Part shown: positions 21,488 to 31,587 of the stretch, one piece after another
How the letters are laid out: every line of letters starts with the position of its first letter
How positions within the stretch are numbered: position 1 is the first letter of the stretch
Translations under genes and position numbers: made by a program
NCBI RefSeq assembly: GCF_020541325.1
Contig: NZ_CP047399.1
Span: forward strand, 372,001-436,000
Source of the DNA: Candidatus Vallotia laricis
GTDB taxonomy: Bacteria > Pseudomonadota > Gammaproteobacteria > Burkholderiales > Burkholderiaceae
Reading direction: 5' to 3'
DNA: 64,000 nucleotides
The notes under the pieces: model-generated
The model's input: only the letters and a program-made list of their open reading frames with translations
Databases searched by the model: none
Told to the model about the DNA's origin: nothing

Positions 21488-21572
21488 GCCGATATGGTGA
21501 AATTGGTAGACACGCTACCTTGAGGGGGTAGTGGCGAAAGCCGTGTGAGTTCGAGTCTCATTATCGGCACCA
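21488..21572 (+). tRNA. tRNA-Leu (anticodon GAG)
   Basis: The acceptor stem GCCGATA pairs with TATCGGC (21562-21568), followed by A and an encoded CCA end. The anticodon stem CTACC/GGTAG surrounds the loop TTGAGGG with anticodon GAG at 21522-21524, which reads CUC and CUU leucine codons. The long variable arm typical of class II tRNAs and the TTCGAGT T-loop are present. Its place between secG and nuoA is the one I know from Burkholderia. Confidence 0.97.
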
Positions 21573-21580
21573 GCGTTATC

Positions 21581-21625
21581 TAATGCCAGCCGCTTGCATT
21601 TATGCTTCGGGTGGCATTAATTTTT
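21581..21625 (+). terminator. terminator after tRNA-Leu
   Basis: TAATGCCA (21581-21588) pairs with TGGCATTA (21612-21619), with an inner GCAT/ATGC pairing, and TTTTT follows at 21621-21625. It starts nine bases after the tRNA CCA end, so it ends the tRNA transcript and isolates the nuo operon. Confidence 0.82.
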
Positions 21626-21734
21626 AGTGCCGTTTTGTCATAATGCTTAAGTTTTTAATACCGGGTATCCTTGCAGAATCCCACTTAGATGCAGCCATCT
21701 ATCCAGTCAATATCTATCAACCAATTGATAAAAA

Positions 21735-22100
21735 ATGCTCTTAAATCTTGCTGCCTATTTCCCTGTTCTGCTATTTCTTCTTATTGGCCTTGGTTTAGGG
21801 GGGGGGTTAGTTAGTCTTGGTAAGCTTCTTGGTCCGAGAAAGCCAGACATTCATAAAAATTCTCCATATGAGTGTGGTTTTGAAGCATTCGGAGATGCGC
21901 GAATGAAGTTCGATGTGCGCTATTATTTAGTGGCTATTCTTTTTATCGTTTTTGATTTGGAGACAGCTTTTTTATTTCCCTGGGGGGTTGCGTTACGCGA
22001 TATTGGTTGGTCGGGTTTCATCGCAATGATGATTTTCCTACTTGAGTTTATGTTAGGCTTTGCGTATATCTGGAGACGCGGTGGGTTAAGCTGGGAATAA
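21735..22100 (+). CDS. nuoA: NADH-quinone oxidoreductase subunit A
   Basis: NuoA is a membrane-arm subunit of proton-pumping complex I with three helices. The conserved matrix loop [25 protein letters not shown] is at about residues 43-67, including the cysteine exposed in the deactive state of homologues, followed by [12 protein letters not shown]. Length 121 is normal. A run of nine G at 21798-21806 encodes the GGG within LGLGGGLV in frame. It is the first of fourteen nuo genes in the standard A-to-N order; a TTGTCA at 21635 with a TAATAC 15 bases on is a weak promoter candidate. Confidence 0.96.
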   Translation: MLLNLAAYFPVLLFLLIGLGLGGGLVSLGKLLGPRKPDIHKNSPYECGFEAFGDARMKFDVRYYLVAILFIVFDLETAFLFPWGVALRDIGWSGFIAMMIFLLEFMLGFAYIWRRGGLSWE

Positions 22101-22156
22101 GTGTAAGTCGTTCCTTAATATCGAGCCTCAGAATTACCGCCCGCCTGGAGTTAAAA

Positions 22157-22636
22157 ATGAGTATCGAAGGGATGCTAAATAAAGGCTTTATTACTACGAC
22201 AGCTGATAAGCTTATCAACTGGACAAGGACCGGTTCATTATGGCCAATAACTTTTGGACTTGCCTGCTGTGCCGTTGAGATGATGCATGCCGGTGCTGCA
22301 CGCTATGACTTAGATCGTTTCGGTGTTGTATTCCGACCAAGTCCGCGTCAGTCTGATGTGATGATAGTGGCCGGTACGCTCTGCAATAAAATGGCACCTG
22401 CGCTCCGCAAGATTTATGACCAGATGGCTGAGCCGCGTTGGGTAATCTCTATGGGATCATGCGCGAATGGGGGCGGTTATTATCACTACTCATATTCAGT
22501 TGTACGAGGATGTGATCGGATTGTACCGGTTGATATATACGTACCCGGTTGTCCTCCAACTGCTGAGGCGCTTGTGTATGGGGTCATGCAGTTGCAGGCA
22601 AAAATTCGGCGCACTAATACCATTGCCCGGAACTAA
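22157..22636 (+). CDS. nuoB: NADH-quinone oxidoreductase subunit B
   Basis: NuoB carries the N2 4Fe-4S cluster that passes electrons to quinone. Its ligands are visible: the paired cysteines in [10 protein letters not shown] (about residues 37-38), the cysteine in MGSCANGGG and the one in [12 protein letters not shown]. Length 159 is standard. The ATG follows GGAGTTAAAA. The stop codon overlaps an upstream ATG of the nuoC frame by one base. Confidence 0.97.
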   Translation: MSIEGMLNKGFITTTADKLINWTRTGSLWPITFGLACCAVEMMHAGAARYDLDRFGVVFRPSPRQSDVMIVAGTLCNKMAPALRKIYDQMAEPRWVISMGSCANGGGYYHYSYSVVRGCDRIVPVDIYVPGCPPTAEALVYGVMQLQAKIRRTNTIARN

Positions 22637-22650
22637 TGCAGAATTTTAAT

Positions 22651-23253
22651 ATGAAAAGCAAACTTGAAATATTAAAAGAAAACCTCGACAAAGCATTTGG
22701 CAAAAAACTAGAAAGCATGCGCGAGTCGCTCGGGCAGTTGACTATTGTTATTGCCGCCAATAATCTACTTGACCTTGCGACCCAGTTGAGAAATGATCAG
22801 ACACTTGGCTTCGAGCAATTAATCGACCTATGTGGTATTGATTATTCGAGATACAGAAATGGTAGATATGATGGTCCACGCTTTGCCGTAGTATCGCATT
22901 TATTATCGATTAGTAATAACTGGCGCCTACGTGTTCGGGTATTCGCGCCGCATGATGATATGCCAATTTTGCCATCGCTGATTAAAATATGGAATTCAGT
23001 AAACTGGTATGAGCGTGAGGCGTTCGATTTATACGGAATCATATTCGAAGGTCATCCTGACCTTCGTCGTATTCTCACTGACTATGGTTTTATCGGCCAC
23101 CCATTCCGAAAAGATTTTCCGCTGTCTGGCTATGTCGAAATGCAATATGACTCAGAAAAAAAACGCGTCGTTTACCAACCTGTCTCTATTGAATCACGTG
23201 AGATTACGCCGCGCGTAATTCGCGAAGATCGCTATGGTGGCCTTAAGCATTAA
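22651..23253 (+). CDS. nuoC: NADH-quinone oxidoreductase subunit C
   Basis: NuoC is the 30-kDa subunit of the connecting fragment of complex I. It is recognised by ERLDLYGI-type sequence, here [39 protein letters not shown] at about 125-163. I start at MKSKLEIL (22651), which gives exactly 200 residues and matches the relatives' MASKLE start; an ATG at 22636 overlapping the nuoB stop would add five residues and could be used. It is separate from nuoD, not fused as in Escherichia coli. Confidence 0.95.
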   Translation: MKSKLEILKENLDKAFGKKLESMRESLGQLTIVIAANNLLDLATQLRNDQTLGFEQLIDLCGIDYSRYRNGRYDGPRFAVVSHLLSISNNWRLRVRVFAPHDDMPILPSLIKIWNSVNWYEREAFDLYGIIFEGHPDLRRILTDYGFIGHPFRKDFPLSGYVEMQYDSEKKRVVYQPVSIESREITPRVIREDRYGGLKH

Positions 23254-23277
23254 TAACCCAATAAACAGGCTACAAAT

Positions 23278-23308
23278 CTTTTTCGAAAGCGAAAAAAGGT
23301 TTTTTCGA
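23278..23308 (+). promoter_or_regulatory. mutually exclusive hairpins between nuoC and nuoD
   Basis: CTTTTTCG-AAAG-CGAAAAAG forms one hairpin, and the same CGAAAAAA arm can instead pair with the TTTTTTCG that follows after GG. The arrangement resembles a small attenuator switch inside the operon, although the stems are mostly A-T and only 8 bp. No regulator is implied by sequence alone. Confidence 0.3.
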
Positions 23309-23337
23309 GTCGCTTAATTTCTAGTAGGCCTGCGAAT

Positions 23338-24591
23338 ATGGCTGATATCAAGAACTACACGATAAACTTCGGTCCTCAGCATCCGGCGGCACACGGCGTG
23401 CTACGACTTGTGCTCGAATTAGATGGCGAGGTAATCCAGCGTGCTGATCCACATATTGGTTTATTGCATCGTGCGACGGAGAAGTTAGCTGAGCATAAAA
23501 CGTTTATCCAGTCTATACCATATATGGATCGTCTGGACTACGTGTCGATGATGGTTAATGAGCACGCGTATGTCATGGCGATTGAAAAGCTGCTTGGTAT
23601 TAATGTAACAATCCGGGCAAAATATATCCGCGTGATGTTCGACGAGATTACGCGGATTCTAAATCACCTAATGTGGATTGGGGCTCACGCGCTTGATATT
23701 GGTGCAATGGCAGTATTTCTCTATGCGTTTCGTGAACGCGAAGACTTAATAGATGTTTATGAAGCGGTATCTGGCGCGCGAATGCATGCGGCATACTACC
23801 GACCGGGTGGTGTCCACTCAGATTTACCGGCTGAAATGCCGCAATATAAATCCTCGAAGATCCGTAGCGAGAAGATGCTTGATCGGCTGAACAAAAACCG
23901 CCGGGGTTCTCTACTTGATTTCATTGAAAACTTTACGGATCGTTTTCCTGGCTGTGTTGATGAGTATGAAACTCTACTAACAGATAACCGTATCTGGAAG
24001 CAGCGATTAGTTAATATCGGTATCGTGACGCCAGAGCGTGCTCTACAGTTAGGTATGACTGGACCAATGCTTCGTGCTTCGGGTATTGCATGGGATTTGC
24101 GCAGGAAGCAGCCGTACGAGGTATATGATCAACTCGATTTTGATATACCGATCGGCAGGCGCGGCGACTGCTATGATCGGTATCTTGTGCGCGTCGAAGA
24201 GATGCGTCAATCAAACCGTATTATTAAACAGTGTGTTGCATGGCTGCGCAAGAATCCAGGACCAGTAATGATTGACAATCATAAAGTCGCGCCGCCGTCT
24301 CGACTAAATATGAAGTCAAATATGGAAGAGCTTATTCATCATTTCAAGCTTTTTACAGAGGGCATGCATGTACCAGAGGGTGAAGTGTATGTTGCCGTCG
24401 AGCACCCAAAAGGCGAGTTTGGTATTTATTTAATTTCGGACGGAGCGAATAAGCCGTACAGACTTAAGATTCGCGCGCCTGGATATGCACATCTGTCTAC
24501 TCTTGATGAAATGGCTCGCGGTCATATGATCTCTGATGCAGTCACAATTATTGGAACACAGGATATTGTATTTGGGGAAGTTGACCGATAG
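23338..24591 (+). CDS. nuoD: NADH-quinone oxidoreductase subunit D
   Basis: NuoD is the 49-kDa subunit that lines the quinone site with NuoB. The N-terminus has [22 protein letters not shown] (about 11-32), with [14 protein letters not shown] next; [12 protein letters not shown] lies near 155-166. The C-terminus ends in the family's DIVFGEVDR. Length 417 is typical. The start follows a weak GCCTGCGAAT leader, 84 bases after nuoC, longer than other gaps in the operon. Confidence 0.97.
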   Translation: MADIKNYTINFGPQHPAAHGVLRLVLELDGEVIQRADPHIGLLHRATEKLAEHKTFIQSIPYMDRLDYVSMMVNEHAYVMAIEKLLGINVTIRAKYIRVMFDEITRILNHLMWIGAHALDIGAMAVFLYAFREREDLIDVYEAVSGARMHAAYYRPGGVHSDLPAEMPQYKSSKIRSEKMLDRLNKNRRGSLLDFIENFTDRFPGCVDEYETLLTDNRIWKQRLVNIGIVTPERALQLGMTGPMLRASGIAWDLRRKQPYEVYDQLDFDIPIGRRGDCYDRYLVRVEEMRQSNRIIKQCVAWLRKNPGPVMIDNHKVAPPSRLNMKSNMEELIHHFKLFTEGMHVPEGEVYVAVEHPKGEFGIYLISDGANKPYRLKIRAPGYAHLSTLDEMARGHMISDAVTIIGTQDIVFGEVDR

Positions 24592-24713
24592 GTAACCACT
24601 TGAAATATCGCTCACATATAGTTAATGCTACCGCATCAAAAAAGTAGATTTTTTACTAGCATGATCTGTGGGTGGGTTTTATTTCGCTAAGCATTGAATG
24701 GATTGTGTTAAAA

Positions 24714-25190
24714 ATGATCTCGCCTGAAGGTCTCAAGGAAATCGATCTCGCGGTAGCAAAGTACCCCGCCGGTCACCAACAGTCTGCTGTAATAGCTGCA
24801 CTTGCGATTGCGCAGCGAGAGCGGGGATGGCTACTGCCGGAGCTAATGCAGTTCGTCGCTGACTATCTGAAAATACCAGCTATCGCTGTACAAGAAGTCG
24901 CTACGTTTTACAATATGTACGAAACTAAGTCAGTTGGTAAATATAAGATTACACTATGCACAAATCTCCCATGTGAACTAGGAGGTGCAGAAGAGATTGC
25001 AGAATATCTAAAGCAGAAACTAGGAATCGATTTTGGTGAAACAACCCCAGACGGTAAATTTACCTTGAAAGAAGGAGAGTGTTTTGGCGCCTGTGGTGAT
25101 GCTCCGGTGGTGTTGCTAAATAATCATCGGATGTGCAGTTTCATGAGCCGCGAGAAGATTGACCAGTTGCTCGAGGAGCTTTCAAAATGA
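24714..25190 (+). CDS. nuoE: NADH-quinone oxidoreductase subunit E
   Basis: NuoE is the 24-kDa thioredoxin-fold subunit with the N1a 2Fe-2S cluster. The four cysteines appear as CTNLPC and [10 protein letters not shown] start at [18 protein letters not shown] (24714; 158 residues) because relatives begin with the same motif; the longer frame from 24672 adds an unrelated hydrophobic segment. The stop overlaps the nuoF ATG (ATGA at 25187-25190). Confidence 0.95.
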   Translation: MISPEGLKEIDLAVAKYPAGHQQSAVIAALAIAQRERGWLLPELMQFVADYLKIPAIAVQEVATFYNMYETKSVGKYKITLCTNLPCELGGAEEIAEYLKQKLGIDFGETTPDGKFTLKEGECFGACGDAPVVLLNNHRMCSFMSREKIDQLLEELSK

Positions 25191-26503
25191 CATCTTTGCA
25201 CAGTCGGCATATCAATCCACTGATTCTCGCGGGCCTAAATGGCGAAAACTGGCATTTAGAAGACTATGTTGCTCGTGGTGGATATCAGCAACTAAGGCAT
25301 ATTCTCGAGCATAAGATCCCACCGGAACAAGTGATTGCAGATGTAAAAGCCTCTGGCTTGCGTGGGCGTGGTGGAGCAGGATTTCCGACGGGACTTAAGT
25401 GGAGCTTTATGCCACGTCAGTTCCCGGGACAAAAATACCTAGTATGTAACTCCGATGAGGGGGAGCCCGGCACATTCAAGGACCGTGATATCCTGCGTTG
25501 GAATCCACACGCATTAATCGAGGGTATGACGATTGGTGCATACGCAATGGGTATTACTGTTGGCTACAACTATATTCACGGTGAGATTTGGGAGGTATAC
25601 AAGCGATTCGAGATAGCTCTAAAAGAAGCAGGTGCTATCGGTTATCTCGGTACTAATATTTTAGGTAGCGAGTTTTCGTTTGAGTTATATACACACCATG
25701 GCTATGGTGCCTATATTTGCGGTGAGGAAACAGCATTGCTCGAATCGCTCGAGGGAAAGAGAGGACGGCCACGGATTAAACCGCCTTTTCCGGCTAGTTA
25801 TGGTGCATTTGGTAAACCAACAACAATTAATAATACTGAAACGTTCGCGGCAGTGCCATTTCTTCTGGCGATTGGACCACAACAATACCTCAAACTAGGG
25901 AAGTTAAATAACGGTGGTACAAAAATCTTCTCAGTGTCCGGCGATGTGCACTTTCCCGGAAATTACGAAATTCCGCTTGGCACGTCGTTCAAAAAACTAA
26001 TGGAGCTCGCTGGCGGCGAGCGTGGAAAAATTAAGGCGGTGATCCCGGGTGGTTCCTCTGCGCCCGTAGTCCCTGGCCAGCAGATGATGAAAACTGATCT
26101 AGACTATGATTCACTTTCAAGGGTTGGTTCAATGCTTGGTTCTGGTGCTGTGATTGTAATGAATGATACACGTTGTATGGTACGCGCACTGCTACGTCTA
26201 TCGTACTTTTATTACGAGGAATCTTGCGGACAATGTACGCCATGCCGTGAGGGCACTGGCTGGCTTTATCGAATTATTCATCGAATAGAGCACGGAAAGG
26301 GACGTCCAGAAGACTTGAGCTTACTGAACTCAGTTGCTGAAAATATTATGGGACGAACGATCTGCGCGCTAGGTGACGCAGCGGCCATGCCTGTTCGTGG
26401 GATGTTGAGGCACTTTTGGAGTGAATTTCAGTATCACGTTGAACATAAGCGCTGTCTTGTTCCAATGAAATCTCAGGATGCGCTGCGATACAGCGCATCC
26501 TGA
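25187..26503 (+). CDS. nuoF: NADH-quinone oxidoreductase subunit F
   Basis: NuoF binds NADH, FMN and the N3 4Fe-4S cluster. The nucleotide-binding [16 protein letters not shown] is at about 56-71, [14 protein letters not shown] follows, [17 protein letters not shown] is near 180, and the cluster motif [12 protein letters not shown] is near 345. Length 438. The last ten codons and the stop codon lie within a 21-bp perfect inverted repeat, so the terminal residues [10 protein letters not shown] differ from what I expect in relatives. Confidence 0.96.
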   Translation: MTSLHSRHINPLILAGLNGENWHLEDYVARGGYQQLRHILEHKIPPEQVIADVKASGLRGRGGAGFPTGLKWSFMPRQFPGQKYLVCNSDEGEPGTFKDRDILRWNPHALIEGMTIGAYAMGITVGYNYIHGEIWEVYKRFEIALKEAGAIGYLGTNILGSEFSFELYTHHGYGAYICGEETALLESLEGKRGRPRIKPPFPASYGAFGKPTTINNTETFAAVPFLLAIGPQQYLKLGKLNNGGTKIFSVSGDVHFPGNYEIPLGTSFKKLMELAGGERGKIKAVIPGGSSAPVVPGQQMMKTDLDYDSLSRVGSMLGSGAVIVMNDTRCMVRALLRLSYFYYEESCGQCTPCREGTGWLYRIIHRIEHGKGRPEDLSLLNSVAENIMGRTICALGDAAAMPVRGMLRHFWSEFQYHVEHKRCLVPMKSQDALRYSAS

Positions 26504-26511
26504 GATTTCAT
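26465..26511 (+). repeat. 21-bp perfect inverted repeat spanning the nuoF stop codon
   Basis: The arm at 26465-26485 is an exact reverse complement of 26491-26511 around the 5-base loop CGATA. The stop codon TGA (26501-26503) lies inside the right arm. No T tract follows, so it is not a canonical terminator; in the transcript it would form one of the most stable hairpins in the window. It may partition the nuo message or protect the upstream part from exonucleases. Confidence 0.75.
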
Positions 26512-26589
26512 AAACACGGGTTTTTGTGTAAATGCGCAACTTCCTATTGTAAATAGTCGCACAGGATTAGGTTAGGAAAATATATCAGC

Positions 26590-28926
26590 ATGGTTGAACT
26601 TGAAATAGACGGCAAGAAAGTTGAGGTGCCGGAAGGCAGCATGGTTATTCAAGCTGCACACAAGGTCAATACGTATATTCCTCATTTCTGCTATCACAAG
26701 AAGCTATCAATCGCAGCTAACTGTCGGATGTGCCTGGTTGAAATAAATCAAATTCCAAAGGCTTTACCGGCATGTGCAACTCCAGTATCTTCTGGCATGG
26801 TTGTGCGAACAATGTCAGATAAGGCAGTAAAAGCCCAACAGTCAGTTATGGAGTTCCTGCTCATTAATCACCCATTAGATTGCCCGATCTGCGACCAGGG
26901 TGGCGAATGCCAGCTGCAGGACTTAGCGGTTGGCTATGGCAAGTCTGCATCGCGATATTCAGAAGAAAAGCGCATTGTATTCCACAAGAACGTCGGGCCC
27001 CTCATTTCAATGGAAGAGATGACGCGCTGTATTCACTGCACACGTTGTGTGCGCTTTGGTCAAGAAGTGTCTGGGATTATGGAGCTTGGGATGCTTGGCC
27101 GAGGAGAGCGCTCAGAGATTGCAACATTTCTTAGCAATACAGTTGATTCTGAGCTATCGGGCAACATGATTGATCTATGTCCAGTTGGTGCTATTACTAG
27201 TAAGCTATTTCACTATAGTGCACGATCATGGGAATTATCGCATCGCTACTCAGTTAGTCCACACGACTCAGTCGGTGCAAATCTTATTGTACATTCGCAG
27301 AATCATCGAGTGATGCGTGTATTACCTCTAGAGAATGAAGAGATCAATGAGTGCTGGATTTCGGATAAAGATCGCTTTTCTTATGAAGCACTGAATAGCA
27401 CGGAGCGTCTGACACAGCCGATGTTAAGGCAAGGTGGAAAGTTATGCGAAGTCGATTGGGACACTGCGCTATCCTGTGTTATAAGTAATCTGAAAAATAT
27501 TCAGACCGCGCATGGATCAAATGCAATTGCTACGATTGTTAGTCCTCATAGCACTCTTGAGGAGTTGTTTTTACTCAAGAGATTGACGCGTGGATTGGGT
27601 AGCGCAAATCTAGATTTCCGGTTACGCCAAACTGATTTTTCTATGCCGGCACAAGGTGTGCCATGGCTTGGAATTCCTCTCGAAATGTTGTCTATCGTCG
27701 ACTCCGCATTCGTGATTGGCTCATTTCTGCGTTGCGATCATCCGCTGATAGCCGTACGGCTGCGCCAAGCTGCTGCTAGCGGCTCTAAAGTAAGCTTGTT
27801 GCATGCAAGCGCTGATGATTCGTTAATCAATATTGTAGATAAAATTGTTGTACCACCATCGGCTTGGGTTGATGCTTTAGCTAGTGTAGCTGTTGCACTA
27901 GCTGAGATCCACGGAATATCAATCCCAGTCGGGCTTACTGGTGTTCGGTCAAATGCTACAACGAAGAATATTTCTATCTCGTTATCGAACGGTAAGCGAC
28001 GTGTAATCCTGTTAGGTGCGAGCGCAGTAAACCATCCTGAATTCTCGAAACTGTATAGCATTGCGCAATGGATCGCGAAGACAAGTGGCGCGACGCTAGG
28101 ATTTCTACCAGAAGCAGCTAACACCGTCGGTGCATATTTAATTGGCGCGCTACCCGACGAAGGAGGTGCTAATGCTGCACAGGCATTTTCATCACCGTAT
28201 CGCTCATATATTCTGTTCAATGTCGAACCGCAGTTCGACGTCGCGAATCCATGGCAAGCCCGTACGGCATTGGCCGGGGCTGATATGATTATTGCACTAT
28301 CATCGTTTAAAACTAGTGCCGACTACATAGACGTGCTATTACCAATTGCACCCTTCACGGAGACAGCTGGCACATTTATCAACGCAGAAGGCAAGGTACA
28401 ACCATTCGGTAGCATCGTACGACCACTAGGTAAATCCAAGCCAGGGTGGAAAGTACTCAGCATGTTAGGTAACCTACTGGGACTACCAGATTTTGACTAT
28501 GCTAGTGCCGAAGAAATAGCTACCGCAGCATTAGGAGGTGTTAACATAAAATCTTGTTTGTCAAACACGCCGATGCGCTGCGTACCATTAACACGTGGTG
28601 CATTAACACGCCCTATTGGAACATTAGAGCGAATTTCTGACGTGTCGATCTACGACGCTGATGCCTTAGTTCGCCGTGCGTCATCACTACATATGACCAA
28701 AGTGGCTAAAGCTTCTCTGCACGTCTTTTTGCCAACCGTATTATTCAAACAACTTAGATTAAAAGAGGGAGATGCTGTACGCGTTCGACAAGGCGAAGCG
28801 TCTGTAGTACTAGCAGCAACGCGCGATGAGAGGCTGCATGATGGGGTAGTACGTATTCCAGCAGCAACGTCTGTTTCTGCTGAACTCGGCAGCTTATTTG
28901 GTAATCTTCTGGTGGAGAAGGCCTAA
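26590..28926 (+). CDS. nuoG: NADH-quinone oxidoreductase subunit G
   Basis: NuoG is the largest hydrophilic subunit, carrying clusters N1b, N4 and N5 in the electron path. The N-terminal ferredoxin domain has CYHKKLSIAANCRMC and LPACATPV; HPLDCPICDQGGECQ gives the N5-type site with a histidine nearby, and CIHCTRCVRFGQEVSG with MIDLCPVGAIT gives N4. The C-terminal part (about 220-778) is a molybdopterin-oxidoreductase-like domain without a cofactor role. Length 778 matches relatives. The stop abuts the nuoH start directly. Confidence 0.97.
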   Translation: MVELEIDGKKVEVPEGSMVIQAAHKVNTYIPHFCYHKKLSIAANCRMCLVEINQIPKALPACATPVSSGMVVRTMSDKAVKAQQSVMEFLLINHPLDCPICDQGGECQLQDLAVGYGKSASRYSEEKRIVFHKNVGPLISMEEMTRCIHCTRCVRFGQEVSGIMELGMLGRGERSEIATFLSNTVDSELSGNMIDLCPVGAITSKLFHYSARSWELSHRYSVSPHDSVGANLIVHSQNHRVMRVLPLENEEINECWISDKDRFSYEALNSTERLTQPMLRQGGKLCEVDWDTALSCVISNLKNIQTAHGSNAIATIVSPHSTLEELFLLKRLTRGLGSANLDFRLRQTDFSMPAQGVPWLGIPLEMLSIVDSAFVIGSFLRCDHPLIAVRLRQAAASGSKVSLLHASADDSLINIVDKIVVPPSAWVDALASVAVALAEIHGISIPVGLTGVRSNATTKNISISLSNGKRRVILLGASAVNHPEFSKLYSIAQWIAKTSGATLGFLPEAANTVGAYLIGALPDEGGANAAQAFSSPYRSYILFNVEPQFDVANPWQARTALAGADMIIALSSFKTSADYIDVLLPIAPFTETAGTFINAEGKVQPFGSIVRPLGKSKPGWKVLSMLGNLLGLPDFDYASAEEIATAALGGVNIKSCLSNTPMRCVPLTRGALTRPIGTLERISDVSIYDADALVRRASSLHMTKVAKASLHVFLPTVLFKQLRLKEGDAVRVRQGEASVVLAATRDERLHDGVVRIPAATSVSAELGSLFGNLLVEKA

Positions 28927-29991
28927 ATGGGTGTTTTTGAAACAATTAATGCTGCCGGTAGCCATTTGTTCGGTGGAGCGTGGTTAACTGTATGGACGCT
29001 AGTACGCATTCTTGCAGTATTGGTTATGATTCTACTGTGCGTAGCCTATCTTATTCTATGGGAGCGCAAGCTAATTGGTTGGATGCATGTGCGAGTCGGA
29101 CCAAACAGGGTCGGTCCAATGGGACTATTACAACCGATTGCTGATGTAATCAAGCTACTACTCAAGGAAGTAATCCTACCAGTGCAAGCTACTAAATGGA
29201 TTTACCTTATTGCACCGGTTATAGTTGTAGTACCAGCATTTAGTGTCTGGGCAGTAATTCCTTTCCAGGCTGAGGCAGTGCTAGGTGATATTGATGCGGG
29301 TTTACTATATGCAGTCGCCATTTCTTCGATTGGAGTGTACGGCGTTAGCCTTGCGGGTTGGGCTTCAAATTCGAAATACGCATTTCTCGGTGCGATGCGA
29401 GCAGCCGCACAAATGGTGTCATATGAAATTTCTATGGGCTTAGCTTTAGTTGTTGTGCTAATGACGTCAGGCAGTTTAAACCTATCTAATATTGTATATT
29501 CACAACAGCGTGGGTTATTCGCTGAACTAGGACTAAACTTTCTATCATGGAACTGGCTACCATTGTTGCCAATGTTCCTCGTGTACTTTATCTCAGGAAT
29601 TGCTGAAACCAACCGCCACCCCTTCGATGTTGTTGAAGGGGAATCAGAGCTTGTTGCTGGGCATATGATCGACTACTCCGGTATGGCGTTTGCGCTATTT
29701 TTCCTGGCAGAGTATATCAACATGATTATGATATCGGCGCTTACCGCAACGCTATTTCTTGGTGGATGGAGCGCTCCATTTGCATTTCTTTCATTTATTC
29801 CGGGCATTGCCTGGCTTCTGCTAAAAGTTTTTCTCTTGCTATCAGTATTCATCTGGATACGCGCTACTTTCCCGCGTTATCGCTATGATCAGATTATGCG
29901 CCTGGGCTGGAAGGTCTTCATTCCCGTGTGTGTCATATGGTTAGTAGTAGTTAGCTGCTGGATTATGTCCCCACTGAATATTTGGGAATAA
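28927..29991 (+). CDS. nuoH: NADH-quinone oxidoreductase subunit H
   Basis: NuoH is the membrane subunit at the junction with the hydrophilic arm and helps form the quinone chamber. It has about eight helices. Signatures are [22 protein letters not shown] (about 46-67), [14 protein letters not shown] and [24 protein letters not shown] (about 221-244). Length 354 is standard. It begins immediately after the nuoG stop codon and ends eight bases before the nuoI start. Confidence 0.97.
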   Translation: MGVFETINAAGSHLFGGAWLTVWTLVRILAVLVMILLCVAYLILWERKLIGWMHVRVGPNRVGPMGLLQPIADVIKLLLKEVILPVQATKWIYLIAPVIVVVPAFSVWAVIPFQAEAVLGDIDAGLLYAVAISSIGVYGVSLAGWASNSKYAFLGAMRAAAQMVSYEISMGLALVVVLMTSGSLNLSNIVYSQQRGLFAELGLNFLSWNWLPLLPMFLVYFISGIAETNRHPFDVVEGESELVAGHMIDYSGMAFALFFLAEYINMIMISALTATLFLGGWSAPFAFLSFIPGIAWLLLKVFLLLSVFIWIRATFPRYRYDQIMRLGWKVFIPVCVIWLVVVSCWIMSPLNIWE

Positions 29992-29999
29992 ACATTACT

Positions 30000-30488
30000 A
30001 TGAACAAAATTCAGAATTTTTTTAAAACATTTTTTCTAATTGAATTGCTTAGGGGACTTGCTTTAACCGGAAAGTATGTATTTCGTCGAAATATTACGGT
30101 TCAGTTCCCTGAAGAGAGGACACCAATTTCGCCCCGCTTTCGCGGGCTGCACGCACTTCGTCGCTACGAAAATGGTGAGGAGCGCTGTATTGCATGCAAA
30201 CTGTGTGAGGCGGTATGTCCAGCGATGGCAATAACAATAGAATCTGAGGTACGTGCTGACAATACTCGCCGTACAACGCGTTACGATATTGACCTAACAA
30301 AGTGTATTTTCTGTGGCTTCTGTGAAGAGAGCTGTCCAGTCGATTCAATTGTTGAGACACAAATATTTGAGTATCACGGCGAGAAGCGTAGCGATTTATA
30401 TTTCACAAAGGAAATGCTACTCGAGATTGGAGATCGTTATGAATCGCAAATTGCATTAGCAAGGGCAGCAGAGGCGCCATACCGGTAA
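30000..30488 (+). CDS. nuoI: NADH-quinone oxidoreductase subunit I
   Basis: NuoI is the 8Fe ferredoxin-type subunit with clusters N6a and N6b. Both CxxCxxCxxxCP motifs are intact: [12 protein letters not shown] at about 62-73 and [12 protein letters not shown] at about 101-112. I start at [12 protein letters not shown] (30000), giving 162 residues as in relatives; an upstream GTG/ATG in frame at 29982 lies within nuoH and is less likely. Confidence 0.96.
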   Translation: MNKIQNFFKTFFLIELLRGLALTGKYVFRRNITVQFPEERTPISPRFRGLHALRRYENGEERCIACKLCEAVCPAMAITIESEVRADNTRRTTRYDIDLTKCIFCGFCEESCPVDSIVETQIFEYHGEKRSDLYFTKEMLLEIGDRYESQIALARAAEAPYR

Positions 30489-30557
30489 TAAACTATCGCG
30501 TGGGTCTATTTAGACGCACGTTATGCTAACAACACGCCTAACGCTAATCCGGCAAAT

Positions 30558-31250
30558 ATGAAATTTACAACCGTCCTTTTCTATATATTTGCACTACTGA
30601 TAATCGTATCAGGGCTTAAGGTGATCACGGCTCGTAATCCTGTAAGCTCAGCGCTTTTTTTGGTGCTTGCGTTTTTTAATGCCGCAGGGATTTGGATACT
30701 GCTTGGAGCCGAGTTCCTTGCGATTATGTTAGTACTCGTCTATGTTGGCGCTGTAATGGTGTTATTCTTGTTTGTCGTAATGATGCTAGATATTAATCTC
30801 GACGCATTGCGGTGCAATTTCCGCCGATTCGTACCAATGGCAACGATTGTAGGAACAATCATCGTAATCGAGGCCACCCTTATTATCTGGCGTAGTTACG
30901 GTACAAATAGCTTGCTCACACATAACCTTATACATCCGATACAAATGTCTGCAGCTGAGCAAGCACTTTCCAATACCCATCTAATTGGACGAATCATCTA
31001 TAGCAACTATATTTTCGCTTTCGAGATTGCAGGTTTAGTACTACTGGTAGCTATCATTGCAGCAATTGCCTTAACAATCCGCGATAGCAAGGATGTAAGA
31101 CGCCAGTGCGTTAGTGAGCAGATACAGGTACGTCGTGAGGAGCGTCTGCGACTCGTGCGCATGGCCTCTGAAAATCAGTCGCCAGATGCATCAATGCAAC
31201 AGGTAACCCCTGAAAATACTGGTGCTGGATCGGTTAGCAATACTTGCTAA
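30558..31250 (+). CDS. nuoJ: NADH-quinone oxidoreductase subunit J
   Basis: NuoJ is a membrane subunit with five helices. The region LGAEFLAIMLVLVYVGAVMVLFLFVVMMLDI (about 48-78) is the diagnostic part with the conserved pi-bulge helix. The C-terminal tail of about 50 residues is hydrophilic and variable. Length 230 is slightly longer than the usual 200-215. It precedes nuoK by 19 bases with an AAGGAAAA site for the next gene. Confidence 0.95.
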   Translation: MKFTTVLFYIFALLIIVSGLKVITARNPVSSALFLVLAFFNAAGIWILLGAEFLAIMLVLVYVGAVMVLFLFVVMMLDINLDALRCNFRRFVPMATIVGTIIVIEATLIIWRSYGTNSLLTHNLIHPIQMSAAEQALSNTHLIGRIIYSNYIFAFEIAGLVLLVAIIAAIALTIRDSKDVRRQCVSEQIQVRREERLRLVRMASENQSPDASMQQVTPENTGAGSVSNTC

Positions 31251-31269
31251 TTAAGATAAGGAAAAAACC

Positions 31270-31575
31270 ATGTTAAGCCTAGCCCATTATCTTACGCTCG
31301 GTGCGATCTTGTTTGCGATCTCAATCGTTGGGGTTTTCCTAAACCGTCGGAACGTAATCTTAATCCTGATGGCGATTGAGCTAATGCTACTCGCAGTAAA
31401 TACTAATTTTGTTGCATTCTCATACTATCTTGGTGACATACACGGTCAAATTTTTGTATTCTTTGTACTAACCGTAGCTGCTGCTGAAACAGCAATTGGC
31501 CTTGCAATCTTGGTTACATTGTTTCGTAGTCTTAACACGATTAACATCGAAGATCTCAACCAACTGAAAGGTTAA
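31270..31575 (+). CDS. nuoK: NADH-quinone oxidoreductase subunit K
   Basis: NuoK is a three-helix subunit related to MrpC antiporter subunits. Conserved glutamates occur in [18 protein letters not shown] (about 33-50) and [13 protein letters not shown] (about 68-80). Length 101 is exact for the family. AAGGAAAAAACC before the ATG is a good ribosome binding site. Confidence 0.97.
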   Translation: MLSLAHYLTLGAILFAISIVGVFLNRRNVILILMAIELMLLAVNTNFVAFSYYLGDIHGQIFVFFVLTVAAAETAIGLAILVTLFRSLNTINIEDLNQLKG

Positions 31576-31587
31576 GGAGAAAAAGTT

